Below are positions 20,640 through 30,125 of a stretch of DNA of 64,000 bases, piece by piece (the stretch's first letter is position 1; each line of letters opens with the position of its first letter). The stretch comes from Photobacterium proteolyticum (lineage in GTDB: Bacteria; Pseudomonadota; Gammaproteobacteria; Enterobacterales; Vibrionaceae), in assembly GCF_001939735.1 (NCBI RefSeq), contig NZ_MJIL01000069.1, positions 62,001 to 126,000 on the forward strand. The letters run 5' to 3'. The notes below the pieces were generated by a model that worked only from the letters and a program-made list of their open reading frames with translations, was not told the origin of the DNA and made no database searches. A program made the position numbers and the translations under genes.

Positions 20640-23600
20640 ATGGAAATTTTGCGTGGTTCACCCGCACTGTCTGAGTTTCGCGTTAACAAGCTATTAGAGC
20701 GTTGCCGCGAGTTAGATCTGCCTGTGTCAGGCATTTACGCCGAGTTTATGCATTTCGCTGATGTATCTGCTCCCCTGAATGCTGATGAGCAAAGCAAGCT
20801 GGAAAGCCTGCTAACCTACGGTCCAACGATTGCAGAGCACGAGCCGACAGGCACCTTGCTACTGGTTACCCCTCGTCCCGGAACTATCTCTCCATGGTCT
20901 TCAAAATCAACGGATATTGCCCATAACTGTGCCCTGGAGACGATTAAGCGTCTGGAGCGCGGTACGGCTTATTATGTTGAAACAAAGACGGCTCTGACCG
21001 AGGCTCAGTTTGCGGAGCTGAAGAGCCTGATCCACGACCGTATGATGGAAGTGGTTTTCACCGAGATGGAAGCGGCCAGTGCGCTATTTAAGCAGGCGGA
21101 GCCTGCGCCGGTACAAAGTGTCGATATCCTGGTCGGTGGCCGCAAGGCACTCGAAGAGGCCAATGTTAGCCTCGGTCTGGCACTGGCCGAGGATGAGATT
21201 GATTATCTGGTTGAAAACTTCACCAAACTCGGCCGCAACCCGAATGACATCGAGCTAATGATGTTTGCCCAGGCCAACTCGGAGCACTGCCGCCATAAAA
21301 TCTTTAATGCTGACTGGACGATCGACGGTGTTGATCAGGAAAAGTCACTGTTCAAGATGATCAAGAACACCTACGAGCAGAACCACGACTATGTGCTGTC
21401 TGCCTATAAAGACAATGCTGCGGTGATGGAAGGCTCCCATGTCGGCCGTTTCTTCCCTAACCCGGACTCGCGTCAATATAACTACCATCAGGAAGCGGCA
21501 CATATCCTGATGAAAGTGGAAACCCACAACCACCCAACGGCGATTTCGCCTTGGCCGGGCGCTTCAACCGGGTCCGGCGGTGAAATCCGTGACGAAGGCG
21601 CAACCGGTATTGGTGGCAAGCCAAAAGCAGGCCTGGTCGGCTTTACCGTCTCTAACCTTCGTGTTCCAGGTTTCGAGCAGCCATGGGAGACGGATTTTGG
21701 CAAACCGGGCCGAATCGTCAATGCCCTGGATATCATGCTGGAAGGCCCGTTGGGCGGCGCGGCATTCAACAATGAGTTCGGTCGTCCGAACCTGCTGGGC
21801 TACTTCCGTACCTATGAAGAGAAGGTGGACTCGCACAATGGCGAGGAGATCCGTGGTTACCATAAGCCGATCATGATTGCCGGTGGTATGGGTAATATCC
21901 GCGACGAACATGTGCAGAAGAAAGAGATCCCGGTAGGGGCCAAGCTCATTGTGCTGGGCGGCCCGGCGATGAATATCGGCCTTGGTGGCGGGGCGGCATC
22001 ATCGATGGCATCAGGTCAGTCGGCAGAAGATCTGGATTTTGCCTCGGTGCAGCGTGAAAACCCGGAAATGGAGCGCCGTTGTCAGGAAGTGATCGATCGC
22101 TGCTGGCAGATGGGCGAAGCCAACCCGATTGCCTTTATCCACGATGTGGGTGCCGGTGGCATCTCCAATGCCTTGCCGGAGCTGGTGGATGATGGCGAGC
22201 GCGGCGGCAAATTCCAGCTGCGTGATGTACCCAATGATGAGCCGGGCATGAGTCCGCTGGAGATCTGGTGTAACGAGTCACAAGAGCGTTATGTAATGGC
22301 GGTGGCGCCTGAGAATATGGCTGTGTTTGATGCCATTTGTCAGCGTGAGCGTGCACCTTATGCCGTGGTGGGCGAAGCGACCGAAGAGCGTCATCTGACA
22401 CTCGAAGACAGTCATTTCGACAATACGCCTATCGATATGCCGATGGATATTTTGCTCGGCAAGCCGCCGAAAATGCATCGTGATGTGAAAACCCAGAAAG
22501 CGCAAGGCCAAGCCATTGATCGCGCTGGGATCGAGCTAGAAGACGCGACTCACCGTGTTCTGCGTCTGCCGGCAGTTGCCGAGAAAACGTTCCTGATCAC
22601 CATCGGTGACCGTACGGTAACCGGCTTGGTGGCTCGCGATCAGATGGTGGGCCCTTGGCAGGTGCCGGTAGCAAACTGTGCCGTTACGGCTGCCAGCTAC
22701 GACACTTACCATGGCGAGGCGATGTCGATGGGTGAGCGCACCCCTGTCGCGCTTCTTGACTTCGGTGCGTCGGCTCGACTGGCTGTCGGTGAGGCGATCA
22801 CTAATATTGCCAGTGCGGATATCGGTGACATGAAGCGGATTAACCTGTCGGCCAACTGGATGTCGCCTGCCGGTCACCCGGGAGAAGATGCGGGTCTATA
22901 CGAAGCCGTTAAAGCTGTGGGTGAAGAGTTGTGTCCGGCCCTTGGTTTGACCATTCCTGTCGGCAAAGATTCGATGTCGATGAAGACCAAGTGGGAAGAG
23001 AACGGCGAGCAGAAAGAAGTGACTTCGCCGCTGTCTCTGATCATTACCGCCTTCGGCCGTGTTGAAGATGTCCGCAAAACCGTCACGCCTCAGCTGCGCA
23101 CCGATAAAGGTGAATCGACACTCCTGTTGGTTGATTTGGGTTGTGGCAAGAATCGCCTGGGCGCGACGGCGCTGGCGCAGGTTTACAAGCAGCTGGGCGA
23201 CAAACCGGCTGATGTCGATAGCCCTGAGCTGCTGAAAGGCTTCTTTACTGCCGTACAGACTTTGGTTCGTGATGAAAAAGTGCTGGCTTACCATGACCGT
23301 GGTGACGGTGGCTTGTATGTGACGCTGGCCGAGATGGCATTTGCCGGCCACACCGGGGTTGAAGTTGATATCAATACAACCGATGCCGATGAGTGTGACG
23401 ATGTTCTTGCTGCGCTGTTTAACGAAGAGCTCGGTGCTGTGCTTCAGGTTCGCACTGACGATCTTGACGACGTACAGTCAGTACTGGCGGCCAATGGCCT
23501 CGAGGTGTGCAGCCATGTGATTGGTACTGTGGTTGACGAAGATGTTGTCCGTATCTGGAACGGCAATGATCGCGTCCTGGAGCAGAGCCGTACTGAGCTG

Positions 23601-24545
23601 CGTACCATCTGGGCCGAAACGACCTACCAGATGCAGGCAATGCGTGACAACCCTGCTGGCGCCCTGCAAGAATTCGAAGCCAAGAAGGACAGCCAGGATC
23701 CTGGCCTGACAACCAAGCTGAGCTTTGACATTAACGAGGATGTGGCTGCTCCGTTTATCTCGACAGGTGCTAAGCCGCAGATGGCTATTCTGCGTGAGCA
23801 GGGTGTGAACTCCCATGTTGAAATGGCGGCGGCATTTGACCGCGCTGGCTTTGATGCCAAAGATGTCCACATGAGCGACATCCTGTCGGGCAATGTCAAA
23901 CTGGATGGTTTCAACGGCTTGGTTGCCTGCGGCGGCTTCTCCTACGGTGACGTTCTGGGTGCCGGTGAAGGTTGGGCGAAATCTGTGCTGTTCAATAACA
24001 TGGCCCGTGAGCAGTTCGAGCGCTTCTTCCATCGCAACGACACCTTCGCTCTTGGTGTCTGTAACGGCTGTCAGATGATGTCGAATTTGCGTGACTTGAT
24101 TCCGGGCGCCGACTTGTGGCCTCGTTTTGTCCGCAATGAGTCAGAACGCTTCGAAGCCCGCTTTAGCCTGGTAGAAGTCCAGCAGAGTGATTCACTGTTC
24201 TTCAATGGTATGGCTGGCTCTCGGATGCCGATTGCAGTCTCTCACGGCGAAGGACGGGTCGAGGTGCGAAATGGCGAACACCTGAACGCGATTGAGCAGT
24301 CGGGCACTGTGGCTCTGCGTTATCTGGACAATTATGGCAACGTGACCCAGAACTATCCGGCTAACCCGAATGGTTCCCCGAACGGGATCACGGGCCTGAC
24401 GACTCAGGATGGTCGCGTTACGATCATGATGCCTCACCCTGAACGTGTATTCCGTACCGTAGCAAACTCCTGGCACCCGGATGACTGGAACGAGAACAGC
24501 CCGTGGATGCGTATGTTCCGTAATGCCCGCGTCAATATCGGCTAA
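20640..24545 (+). CDS. purL: Phosphoribosylformylglycinamidine synthase
   Basis: PurL catalyses the fourth step of IMP synthesis, FGAR + ATP + glutamine to FGAM. This is the large single-chain form (1301 residues) of gammaproteobacteria: an N-terminal PurS-like domain, a linker, two pseudo-repeated ATP-binding halves (SEHCRHK and the [10 protein letters not shown] region in the first half, [13 protein letters not shown] in the second), and a C-terminal class I glutaminase domain with the nucleophile in GVCNGCQMM and HPERVFR near the end. It stands alone between divergent mltF and a UUCG-type terminator. An almost perfect PurR box lies upstream. Confidence 0.98.
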   Translation: MEILRGSPALSEFRVNKLLERCRELDLPVSGIYAEFMHFADVSAPLNADEQSKLESLLTYGPTIAEHEPTGTLLLVTPRPGTISPWSSKSTDIAHNCALETIKRLERGTAYYVETKTALTEAQFAELKSLIHDRMMEVVFTEMEAASALFKQAEPAPVQSVDILVGGRKALEEANVSLGLALAEDEIDYLVENFTKLGRNPNDIELMMFAQANSEHCRHKIFNADWTIDGVDQEKSLFKMIKNTYEQNHDYVLSAYKDNAAVMEGSHVGRFFPNPDSRQYNYHQEAAHILMKVETHNHPTAISPWPGASTGSGGEIRDEGATGIGGKPKAGLVGFTVSNLRVPGFEQPWETDFGKPGRIVNALDIMLEGPLGGAAFNNEFGRPNLLGYFRTYEEKVDSHNGEEIRGYHKPIMIAGGMGNIRDEHVQKKEIPVGAKLIVLGGPAMNIGLGGGAASSMASGQSAEDLDFASVQRENPEMERRCQEVIDRCWQMGEANPIAFIHDVGAGGISNALPELVDDGERGGKFQLRDVPNDEPGMSPLEIWCNESQERYVMAVAPENMAVFDAICQRERAPYAVVGEATEERHLTLEDSHFDNTPIDMPMDILLGKPPKMHRDVKTQKAQGQAIDRAGIELEDATHRVLRLPAVAEKTFLITIGDRTVTGLVARDQMVGPWQVPVANCAVTAASYDTYHGEAMSMGERTPVALLDFGASARLAVGEAITNIASADIGDMKRINLSANWMSPAGHPGEDAGLYEAVKAVGEELCPALGLTIPVGKDSMSMKTKWEENGEQKEVTSPLSLIITAFGRVEDVRKTVTPQLRTDKGESTLLLVDLGCGKNRLGATALAQVYKQLGDKPADVDSPELLKGFFTAVQTLVRDEKVLAYHDRGDGGLYVTLAEMAFAGHTGVEVDINTTDADECDDVLAALFNEELGAVLQVRTDDLDDVQSVLAANGLEVCSHVIGTVVDEDVVRIWNGNDRVLEQSRTELRTIWAETTYQMQAMRDNPAGALQEFEAKKDSQDPGLTTKLSFDINEDVAAPFISTGAKPQMAILREQGVNSHVEMAAAFDRAGFDAKDVHMSDILSGNVKLDGFNGLVACGGFSYGDVLGAGEGWAKSVLFNNMAREQFERFFHRNDTFALGVCNGCQMMSNLRDLIPGADLWPRFVRNESERFEARFSLVEVQQSDSLFFNGMAGSRMPIAVSHGEGRVEVRNGEHLNAIEQSGTVALRYLDNYGNVTQNYPANPNGSPNGITGLTTQDGRVTIMMPHPERVFRTVANSWHPDDWNENSPWMRMFRNARVNIG

Positions 24546-24572
24546 CCGCAGTCTAAACTCTGTGAGAACTGA

Positions 24573-24597
24573 AAACCGCTCTTCGGAGCGGTTTTTT
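24573..24597 (+). terminator. Terminator after purL
   Basis: AAACCGCTC / GAGCGGTTT stem capped by TTCG and followed by a T-run. Confidence 0.93.
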
Positions 24598-24742
24598 ATT
24601 TTCAGGTTTTCGTCCCGAGGTTGTCTAAACATTAGACATGTCAGTAGTAAAGTTTGTATTGGCTAACCTTTTTCGCTGAATTTACTCGCCTTTGTGGATA
24701 AAGTGTGATTAAGCTGAGGGTAGGGTGTTCACAGGAGGGGGT

Positions 24743-25420
24743 ATGATTTTTTTTGATCTTGATAATACCTTGCTTGATCACGACGGTGCCGAACAGGATG
24801 CAATCCGAAGCTTTGTTGCCCGTTATCGTGCTGACGTCGTCCCGTTTGAGGGCAAACCGGAGGATATTTGGCGTGAGATCACCGATCGGCACCGGGCACG
24901 CTGGCGTGCCGGAGAGCTTACCTTTGAAGGACAGCGACGGGCCCGGATCAGCGAGTTGTTTGAACGGCCGTTAACGGTGGCGGAAGCGGATCAGCTGTTT
25001 GCCGAGTTTTACGCAATTTATCGCCAGCATTGGCGGCTGTTTCCTGACGTCAAACCGGCACTGGAACAGCTGAGCAAGGTCTCTCCCCTCGCGGTGATCT
25101 CAAACGGCCTGAACAGGCAGCAGCAAGCCAAGCTTACCGAGACCGGTATTGCTGATTATTTTAGTTTTATCATGACTTCAGAGCAGGCCGGTGCCGCCAA
25201 GCCCGATCCGCGTATCTTTCAGGCGGCGCTTAAGTTTGCCGACAAGAGTGCCGATGAATGCTGGTACATAGGTAACCACCCCGTAAATGACGCCCAGGCG
25301 GCTCAGGAGGTGGGTATGAAAACGGTCTGGCTCAATCGCCGCGGGCTGAGGGAAAAGGTCCATACCCGCGTAGTGCGTTCTATGGCCGGATTTGTGGACT
25401 TGGTACACATACAACACTGA
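24743..25420 (+). CDS. HAD-superfamily hydrolase (YjjG-like)
   Basis: A 225-residue HAD hydrolase, probably a phosphatase acting on a small metabolite; nucleotide phosphatases such as YjjG are the nearest family I recognise. Motif I is DLDNT (nucleophile Asp5, Asp7), motif II is VISNG, the lysine motif is AAKPDPRIF, and motif IV is present as GNHPVNDAQAA with a single usable Asp. A helical C1 cap lies between motifs I and II. The ATG at 24743 follows a strong AGGAGG, deciding against the in-frame start at 24725. It is monocistronic in appearance. The substrate is unknown. Confidence 0.85.
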   Translation: MIFFDLDNTLLDHDGAEQDAIRSFVARYRADVVPFEGKPEDIWREITDRHRARWRAGELTFEGQRRARISELFERPLTVAEADQLFAEFYAIYRQHWRLFPDVKPALEQLSKVSPLAVISNGLNRQQQAKLTETGIADYFSFIMTSEQAGAAKPDPRIFQAALKFADKSADECWYIGNHPVNDAQAAQEVGMKTVWLNRRGLREKVHTRVVRSMAGFVDLVHIQH

Positions 25421-25603
25421 CAAAGTTGACAGCTACTGAACTTTTCAGGCAGGGAATGTCTAAAAAAAACAGTAGTCAAAATAAAATTCAAGTGCCTGGA
25501 GAGCTATTGTTCGGGTTGAGCTAAACATCAATACCACATAAACTATGCGGCTATTGTGAACAGGTGGCTCCTGGTACTACAACATCATGGAAGAGAGAAG
25601 GGA

Positions 25604-26011
25604 ATGGAAGACCCTAAAAGCAATGGAAAAGTAAGTGCCGCCCAGGGGTTGGCAGCGCTCGTGATTATCTGTTTGCTCCGCTACTTTGATACCTTTGCGG
25701 TAATCTTCAGTATTAAGCAAGTGGGTATAGTGCCAAGTATCATCGCCATGCTGGTGCTGCTCTCCGGTCTGTTTGCCATAGCAGGCTTGCTGCGTGGCTA
25801 TAAGTGGGGCTTTATCCCGCTGTATTTCTTTATTCCGGCAGCCACGATGTTCTTCGGTTTCAGCCTGATCCCCTATCTCCCCTTGCTGATAGAACCCGAA
25901 TACCGTAGTTTGATGGTCATTGCTATAAATAGCAGTGTGCTTGTCTATGCCGTTTTCCTGCTGCTCAGAATGATGGACTCCAATGTCATATTGCCCACTG
26001 AAAAGCATTGA
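25604..26011 (+). CDS. Unknown inner-membrane protein, four TM segments
   Basis: A 135-residue hydrophobic protein that I do not recognise. Four likely membrane segments lie near residues 10-28, 44-62, 68-90 and 103-125, with short charged ends. The ATG at 25604 is preceded by AGAGAGAAGGGA; a GTG at 25556 would add 16 residues. It stands 115 bp upstream of glnB on the same strand, so read-through is possible, but it does not resemble the ammonium channel AmtB usually paired with PII proteins. Function cannot be stated. Confidence 0.65.
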   Translation: MEDPKSNGKVSAAQGLAALVIICLLRYFDTFAVIFSIKQVGIVPSIIAMLVLLSGLFAIAGLLRGYKWGFIPLYFFIPAATMFFGFSLIPYLPLLIEPEYRSLMVIAINSSVLVYAVFLLLRMMDSNVILPTEKH

Positions 26012-26122
26012 ATCGCACAACTACACATTGAGCTTACTGACTCAGATCTGTGATAATACCTCCAAGACTAATCAGGCAGTTGGTGCAAGCACCAGCGACC
26101 TCTGCTCAGCAAAGGACGATGA

Positions 26123-26464
<342 letters not shown>

Positions 26465-26480
26465 AAATCCCTTTTGCTTT

Positions 26481-26564
26481 GCTGTTTCATCCTCTAGCTG
26501 TATCGGAAGTGCTCATTTATGCTTATAAACTCCGCGCTTCCTCTTTGCTACAGAATGAAACAGC
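26481..26564 (+). repeat. Structured hairpin element, copy 1
   Basis: Nested perfect stems: GCTGTTTCAT/ATGAAACAGC (26481-26490, 26555-26564), CTGTA/TACAG (26498-26502, 26549-26553), GGAAGTGC/GCGCTTCC (26505-26512, 26534-26541) and an apical TTTAT-GCTT-ATAAA (26516-26529). It starts 17 bases after the glnB stop. The loop-proximal part is shared with the three other copies while the outer arms are private to this one. Confidence 0.8.
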
Positions 26565-26583
26565 TTTGCCAAAGAGATTTTAT

Positions 26584-26693
26584 CAGTAGCGTAATACTCA
26601 ATAGCTGCATCAGGGGTGCTCATTTATGCTTATAAACTCCGCGCCCCTTTTTTGTTCTTGAGCGAAATTCCTTCGCACTAATGCAAATTACTG
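26584..26693 (+). repeat. Structured hairpin element, copy 2
   Basis: Core stem GGGGTGC/GCGCCCC (26613-26619, 26641-26647), apical TTTAT/ATAAA, then T6. Further arms CTCAA/TTGAG (26597-26601, 26658-26662) and CAGTA/TACTG (26584-26588, 26689-26693). The GGGG/CCCC pair replaces GGAAG/CTTCC of copies 1 and 4, a compensatory change. Confidence 0.78.
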
Positions 26694-26749
26694 CCCTGAG
26701 CGCTTCCTCTTTGCTACAGAATGAAACAGCTTCGCCAAAGAGATTTTAC

Positions 26750-26859
26750 CAGTAGCGTAATGCTCAATAACTGCATCAGGGGTGCTCATTTATGCGTATA
26801 AACTCCGCGCCCCTTTTTTGTTCTTGAGCGAAATCCCTTCGCACTAATGCAAATTACTG
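26750..26859 (+). repeat. Structured hairpin element, copy 3
   Basis: Same arrangement as copy 2, one period later: GGGGTGC (26779-26785) pairs with GCGCCCC (26807-26813), followed by T6 (26814-26819); arms CTCAA/TTGAG (26763-26767, 26824-26828). The apical loop has GCGT in place of GCTT. Confidence 0.78.
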
Positions 26860-26962
26860 CCCTGAGTGCCTCCTCTTTGCTACAGAATGAAACTGCTTTG
26901 CCAAAGAGATTTTATCAGTAGTGTAATGCTCAATAACTGCATCAGGGTGTTATGTAGAGAAC

Positions 26963-26993
26963 AAAAAAGGCTTGCCGGATGGCAAGCCTTTTT
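26963..26993. terminator. Terminator of the yitT-like gene
   Basis: AAAAAGGCTTGCC / GGCAAGCCTTTTT, a strong bidirectional hairpin just beyond the 3' end of the minus-strand gene. Confidence 0.88.
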
Positions 26994-27011
26994 CTTGAGT
27001 AGCTGATTGTG

Positions 27012-27629
27012 TTAGTTGCAGCTGGTAAGTGCCTGGCCGCTATAGCGTCCCGGTTTGTGGTTCATAGCCAGCACCAGGTTCAGCAGGACAGCACCGAGTA
27101 CGGACAGGACCAAGACCATTGGACTGACCAGGAAAAAAGAAGCGACCAGGATGCAGGTATCAATCCCCATTTGCAGTTTGCCTGCAGACAGGCCAAATTT
27201 TTCCTGTAAAAACAGCACCAGTACATTAAAACCGCCCAGGCTGGTCTGGTGGCGAAACAGGATCAGCATGCCCAGTCCCATGAGCAGGCCACCGATAGCG
27301 GCACAATAGAGCGGTTCAAGTCGGCTGATCTCAAGGGCATGGTGAAGGTTATCGGTGATCACCGAGACTAAGCCGCCAGAAATGATACTGGTTACAGCAA
27401 AACTCTTACCCATTCTAAACCAGGCCATCAGATAGAATGGTGTATTCAACAGGAAATACAGCTGGCCGAAAGAAAGGTCGACAAACTGGCTAAGGAGAAG
27501 TGCCAGTCCCGTTGTGCCGCCTGTCAGTAAGTCAGCCTGCTGGAGAAAGAAAACCCCCTGGGAAACGATGAACGTACCGGTCAGGATAGCAATAATGTTT
27601 TCTTTCAGTGAATGATGATAACCGCTCAA
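27012..27629 (-). CDS. YitT family membrane protein
   Basis: A 205-residue inner-membrane protein of the YitT/DUF161 family, function unknown, with about six hydrophobic segments. Family-like stretches are QADLLTGGTTGLALLLSQ near the N-terminus and FRHQTSLGGFNVLVLFLQ. The best start is a TTG at 27629, because AGGAGT lies 6 bases before it; the next in-frame upstream start candidate (27659) has no ribosome site, and there is no ATG near the expected N-terminus. It is alone on the minus strand between the glnB repeats and glyA. Confidence 0.85.
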   Translation of the reverse strand: MSGYHHSLKENIIAILTGTFIVSQGVFFLQQADLLTGGTTGLALLLSQFVDLSFGQLYFLLNTPFYLMAWFRMGKSFAVTSIISGGLVSVITDNLHHALEISRLEPLYCAAIGGLLMGLGMLILFRHQTSLGGFNVLVLFLQEKFGLSAGKLQMGIDTCILVASFFLVSPMVLVLSVLGAVLLNLVLAMNHKPGRYSGQALTSCN

Positions 27630-27783
27630 ATGTACACTCCTTATATCAGAAGCGCGCAATAATAAGGGGGAACCCGGGGAAAACGAAATTGTTGCCGCAA
27701 ACAGTCAATATATGGCTGTAAGAAATATTTTACGCGATCGTAAAATATTAATTTTCATGTTCACTTGTAATATGATGCATTTA

Positions 27784-27832
27784 GCATGAATTGTAATGGT
27801 GATTGATTCATCAAGATGAAAACAATTCATGC
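27784..27832. promoter_or_regulatory. Nested dyads upstream of glyA (candidate MetR-type site)
   Basis: GCATGAATTGT (27784-27794) and ACAATTCATGC (27822-27832) are perfect inverted copies. Between them TTCATC-AA-GATGAA forms a second dyad (27807-27820). TGAAAACAATTCA (27817-27829) has the TGAA-N5-TTCA form of MetR sites; MetR controls glyA in E. coli. Confidence 0.5.
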
Positions 27833-27886
27833 AGCCATCGAAAATAAACATGCAGAATGACTAAGAAAAAGTGCCTTGAGGACTAT

Positions 27887-27900
27887 CTGATTTAGATCAA
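27887..27900. promoter_or_regulatory. FNR/CRP-like site upstream of glyA
   Basis: CTGATTTAGATCAA differs at one position from the FNR pattern TTGAT-N4-ATCAA. It lies 34 bp before the PurR box. Confidence 0.4.
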
Positions 27901-27933
27901 ATTCTGTAAGATGGCGCAATATATACAGGTGTA

Positions 27934-27949
27934 ACGAAAACGTTTGCGT
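27934..27949. promoter_or_regulatory. PurR box upstream of glyA
   Basis: ACGAAAACGTTTGCGT matches 15 of 16 positions of the PurR consensus, 134 bp before the glyA start. PurR control of glyA is known in E. coli. The whole 27630-28082 gap is regulatory in character, with no gene. Confidence 0.75.
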
Positions 27950-28082
27950 CTAGGCGGGGCCTAGGTTTGTGTTTTTCGAATTGCACCGAAGATTTATGAT
28001 TACCACCGATTCACACAAGGATCTGAATTTTTCAGGTACTTCTGTCAATTTGTATGAGAACAATCTGAGTCAGGAGATACAG

Positions 28083-29333
28083 ATGCTAAAACGCGACATG
28101 AATATTGCCGATTATGACGCAGAACTTTTTGCAGCCATTCAGGAAGAAACTGCGCGTCAGGAAGAGCACATCGAGTTAATTGCCTCTGAAAACTACACCA
28201 GCCCACGTGTAATGGAAGCGCAAGGTTCTCAGCTGACGAATAAGTATGCCGAAGGTTATCCGGGCAAGCGCTACTATGGCGGTTGTGAGTATGTCGACAA
28301 GGCTGAGCAGCTCGCCATCGAGCGCGCCTGTCAGCTATTCGGCGCCGAATATGCGAACGTTCAGCCGCACTCTGGCTCACAGGCCAACAACGCGGTTTAC
28401 ATGGCACTGCTGAATGCCGGCGATACGGTATTGGGTATGAGCCTGGCACACGGTGGCCACCTGACTCACGGCTCACCGGTAAACTTCTCGGGCAAGCTAT
28501 ACAACATCATTCCTTACGGCATTGATGAAAGTGGTCAGATTGACTACGAAGAGATGGAAGCCCTTGCTCTGGAGCACAAGCCGAAGATGATCATCGGTGG
28601 CTTCTCTGCCTACTCTCAGGTTGTTGACTGGAAACGTATGCGTGAAATCGCTGACAAAGTAGGCGCGTACTTCTTTGTTGATATGGCGCACGTAGCTGGC
28701 CTGATTGCTGCCGGTGTGTACCCGAACCCTGTACCGCATGCCCATGTCGTTACTACTACAACGCACAAGACACTGGCTGGCCCTCGCGGTGGCCTGATCC
28801 TGTCAAGCGAAGGTGAAGAGCTGTACAAGAAGCTGAACTCAGCGGTATTCCCTGGTGGCCAGGGTGGTCCTCTGATGCACGTGATTGCCGCTAAAGCGGT
28901 GGCCTTCAAAGAAGCAATGGAACCAGAGTTCAAAGCCTATCAGGCACGTGTGGTTGAAAATGCCAAAGCGATGGTTGCCGAGTTTACCGAGCGTGGCTAC
29001 AAGATTGTCTCTGGCGGTACCGAAAACCACTTGTTCTTGGTTGATCTGATTGATAAAGGCATTACAGGTAAAGAGGCCGATGCGGCACTGGGTGAAGCCA
29101 ACATCACAGTGAACAAGAACAGTGTACCGAACGATCCTCGTAGCCCGTTTGTGACTTCGGGTATCCGTCTGGGTACGCCTGCTATCACCCGTCGTGGTTT
29201 CTCGGCAGATGAAGCTAAACAGCTTGCTGGCTGGATCTGTGATGTTCTGGACAACATTGACAAGCCTGAAGTGATTGAAGCGACCAAGGCGAAGGTACTG
29301 GAGATCTGCAAGCGTCTACCTGTTTACGCTTAA
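28083..29333 (+). CDS. glyA: Serine hydroxymethyltransferase
   Basis: GlyA interconverts serine and glycine, loading tetrahydrofolate with the one-carbon unit used in purine, thymidylate and methionine synthesis. The 416-residue PLP enzyme has IELIASENY near the N-terminus and the PLP lysine Lys229 in [14 protein letters not shown]. The start ATG at 28083 follows AGGAGA; the in-frame extension back to 27969 would be leader sequence. Upstream lie PurR-, MetR- and FNR-like sites. A structured hairpin of the glnB-downstream type follows the stop, then a standard terminator. Confidence 0.98.
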   Translation: MLKRDMNIADYDAELFAAIQEETARQEEHIELIASENYTSPRVMEAQGSQLTNKYAEGYPGKRYYGGCEYVDKAEQLAIERACQLFGAEYANVQPHSGSQANNAVYMALLNAGDTVLGMSLAHGGHLTHGSPVNFSGKLYNIIPYGIDESGQIDYEEMEALALEHKPKMIIGGFSAYSQVVDWKRMREIADKVGAYFFVDMAHVAGLIAAGVYPNPVPHAHVVTTTTHKTLAGPRGGLILSSEGEELYKKLNSAVFPGGQGGPLMHVIAAKAVAFKEAMEPEFKAYQARVVENAKAMVAEFTERGYKIVSGGTENHLFLVDLIDKGITGKEADAALGEANITVNKNSVPNDPRSPFVTSGIRLGTPAITRRGFSADEAKQLAGWICDVLDNIDKPEVIEATKAKVLEICKRLPVYA

Positions 29334-29350
29334 TAGCGCCTCACCTCTTT

Positions 29351-29434
29351 GCTATTTAGTCCAATACCAGCATCGGAAGTGCTCATTTATACTTATAAAC
29401 TGCGCGCTTCCTTTTTGCTCTTGAACGAAATAGC
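29351..29434 (+). repeat. Structured hairpin element, copy 4 (after glyA)
   Basis: Outer arms GCTATTT/AAATAGC (29351-29357, 29428-29434) are unlike those of the glnB copies yet pair perfectly. The core GGAAGTGC/GCGCTTCC (29375-29382, 29404-29411) and apical TTTAT-ACTT-ATAAA are as in copy 1. T5 follows the core stem. It starts 17 bases after the glyA stop, the same offset as copy 1 after glnB. Confidence 0.8.
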
Positions 29435-29506
29435 GTCGAGCTGAAGGACTATATGATTAAGTGGCAGATACGAAATGTAGTTTGAAGCTAGTACTTTGAA
29501 TCTGAT

Positions 29507-29536
29507 AAAACGGCACCTGCTTAAGGTGCCGTTTTG
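29507..29536 (+). terminator. Terminator between glyA and nrdR
   Basis: AAAACGGCACC / GGTGCCGTTTT stem with a 7-base loop. Confidence 0.88.
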
Positions 29537-29631
29537 CTTTGGTAAGCCAGAATAATAAGAAAAACCATTCTTATATTCTCAATAACTGATTGAAATGAGT
29601 TACACTGAGTCGACGAATTTTAGGAGGCAAG

Positions 29632-30081
29632 ATGCATTGTCCTTTTTGTGGTGCAAATGACACCAAAGTAATCGATTCCCGTCTGGTTGCAGACGGCCAT
29701 CAAGTCCGTCGTCGCCGTCAGTGTCTGGCGTGTAATGAGCGCTACACGACGTTTGAAACCGCTGAGTTAGTCATGCCTCGGGTGATTAAAACCAACGGTA
29801 ACCGCGATCCGTTCAACGAAGATAAGCTTCGTGGTGGGATCCAGCGTGCGCTGGAAAAACGACCGGTGAGTGCTGATGACATCGAACGTGCCATCAACAC
29901 CATTAAGTCTCGTCTTCGTGCGACGGGCGAGCGTGAAGTACCGTCAGAGATGATAGGAAACTTGGTAATGGAAGCGCTGAAGGAACTGGATAAGGTTGCC
30001 TATATCCGGTTTGCCTCTGTTTACCGTAGTTTTGAAGATATTCGTGAATTTGGCGAAGAAATCGCCAAGTTAGAGAAGTAA
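29632..30081 (+). CDS. nrdR: Transcriptional repressor NrdR
   Basis: NrdR is an ATP/dATP-sensing repressor of ribonucleotide reductase genes. The 149-residue protein has an N-terminal zinc ribbon (Cys3, Cys6, Cys31, Cys34) followed by an ATP-cone ([17 protein letters not shown] onward). A strong AGGAGG lies before the ATG. It heads the cluster nrdR-ribD-ribE-ribBX, the same association as in E. coli. No NrdR box was noticed beside its own promoter. Confidence 0.97.
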   Translation: MHCPFCGANDTKVIDSRLVADGHQVRRRRQCLACNERYTTFETAELVMPRVIKTNGNRDPFNEDKLRGGIQRALEKRPVSADDIERAINTIKSRLRATGEREVPSEMIGNLVMEALKELDKVAYIRFASVYRSFEDIREFGEEIAKLEK

Positions 30082-30125
30082 GCGGCGTTAGCGGCAGTTA
30101 CCTGCCAGTTAATGCCTTCAAATGT

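Larger units (their letters stand above)
26534..26948. repeat. 166-bp tandem repeat, about 2.5 copies
   Basis: Units start at 26534, 26700 and 26866, a constant 166-bp period, differing by only a few substitutions each; the last unit is cut at about 26948. Each full unit contains one copy of the structured hairpin and a second GCGAA/TTCGC mini-hairpin. No protein frame is shared by the units. The block fills the glnB to yitT gap. Confidence 0.9.

Noticed and set aside
26465-26948. Integron attC sites or CRISPR array as explanation for the repeats
   Set aside because: No attC core sites (GTTRRRY) or cassette ORFs, and the 166-bp period with no short repeat/unique spacer pattern excludes CRISPR.
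27660-28082. Glycine or other riboswitch in the glyA leader
   Set aside because: No tandem glycine-aptamer core could be found; the signals seen are short protein-binding-type dyads.
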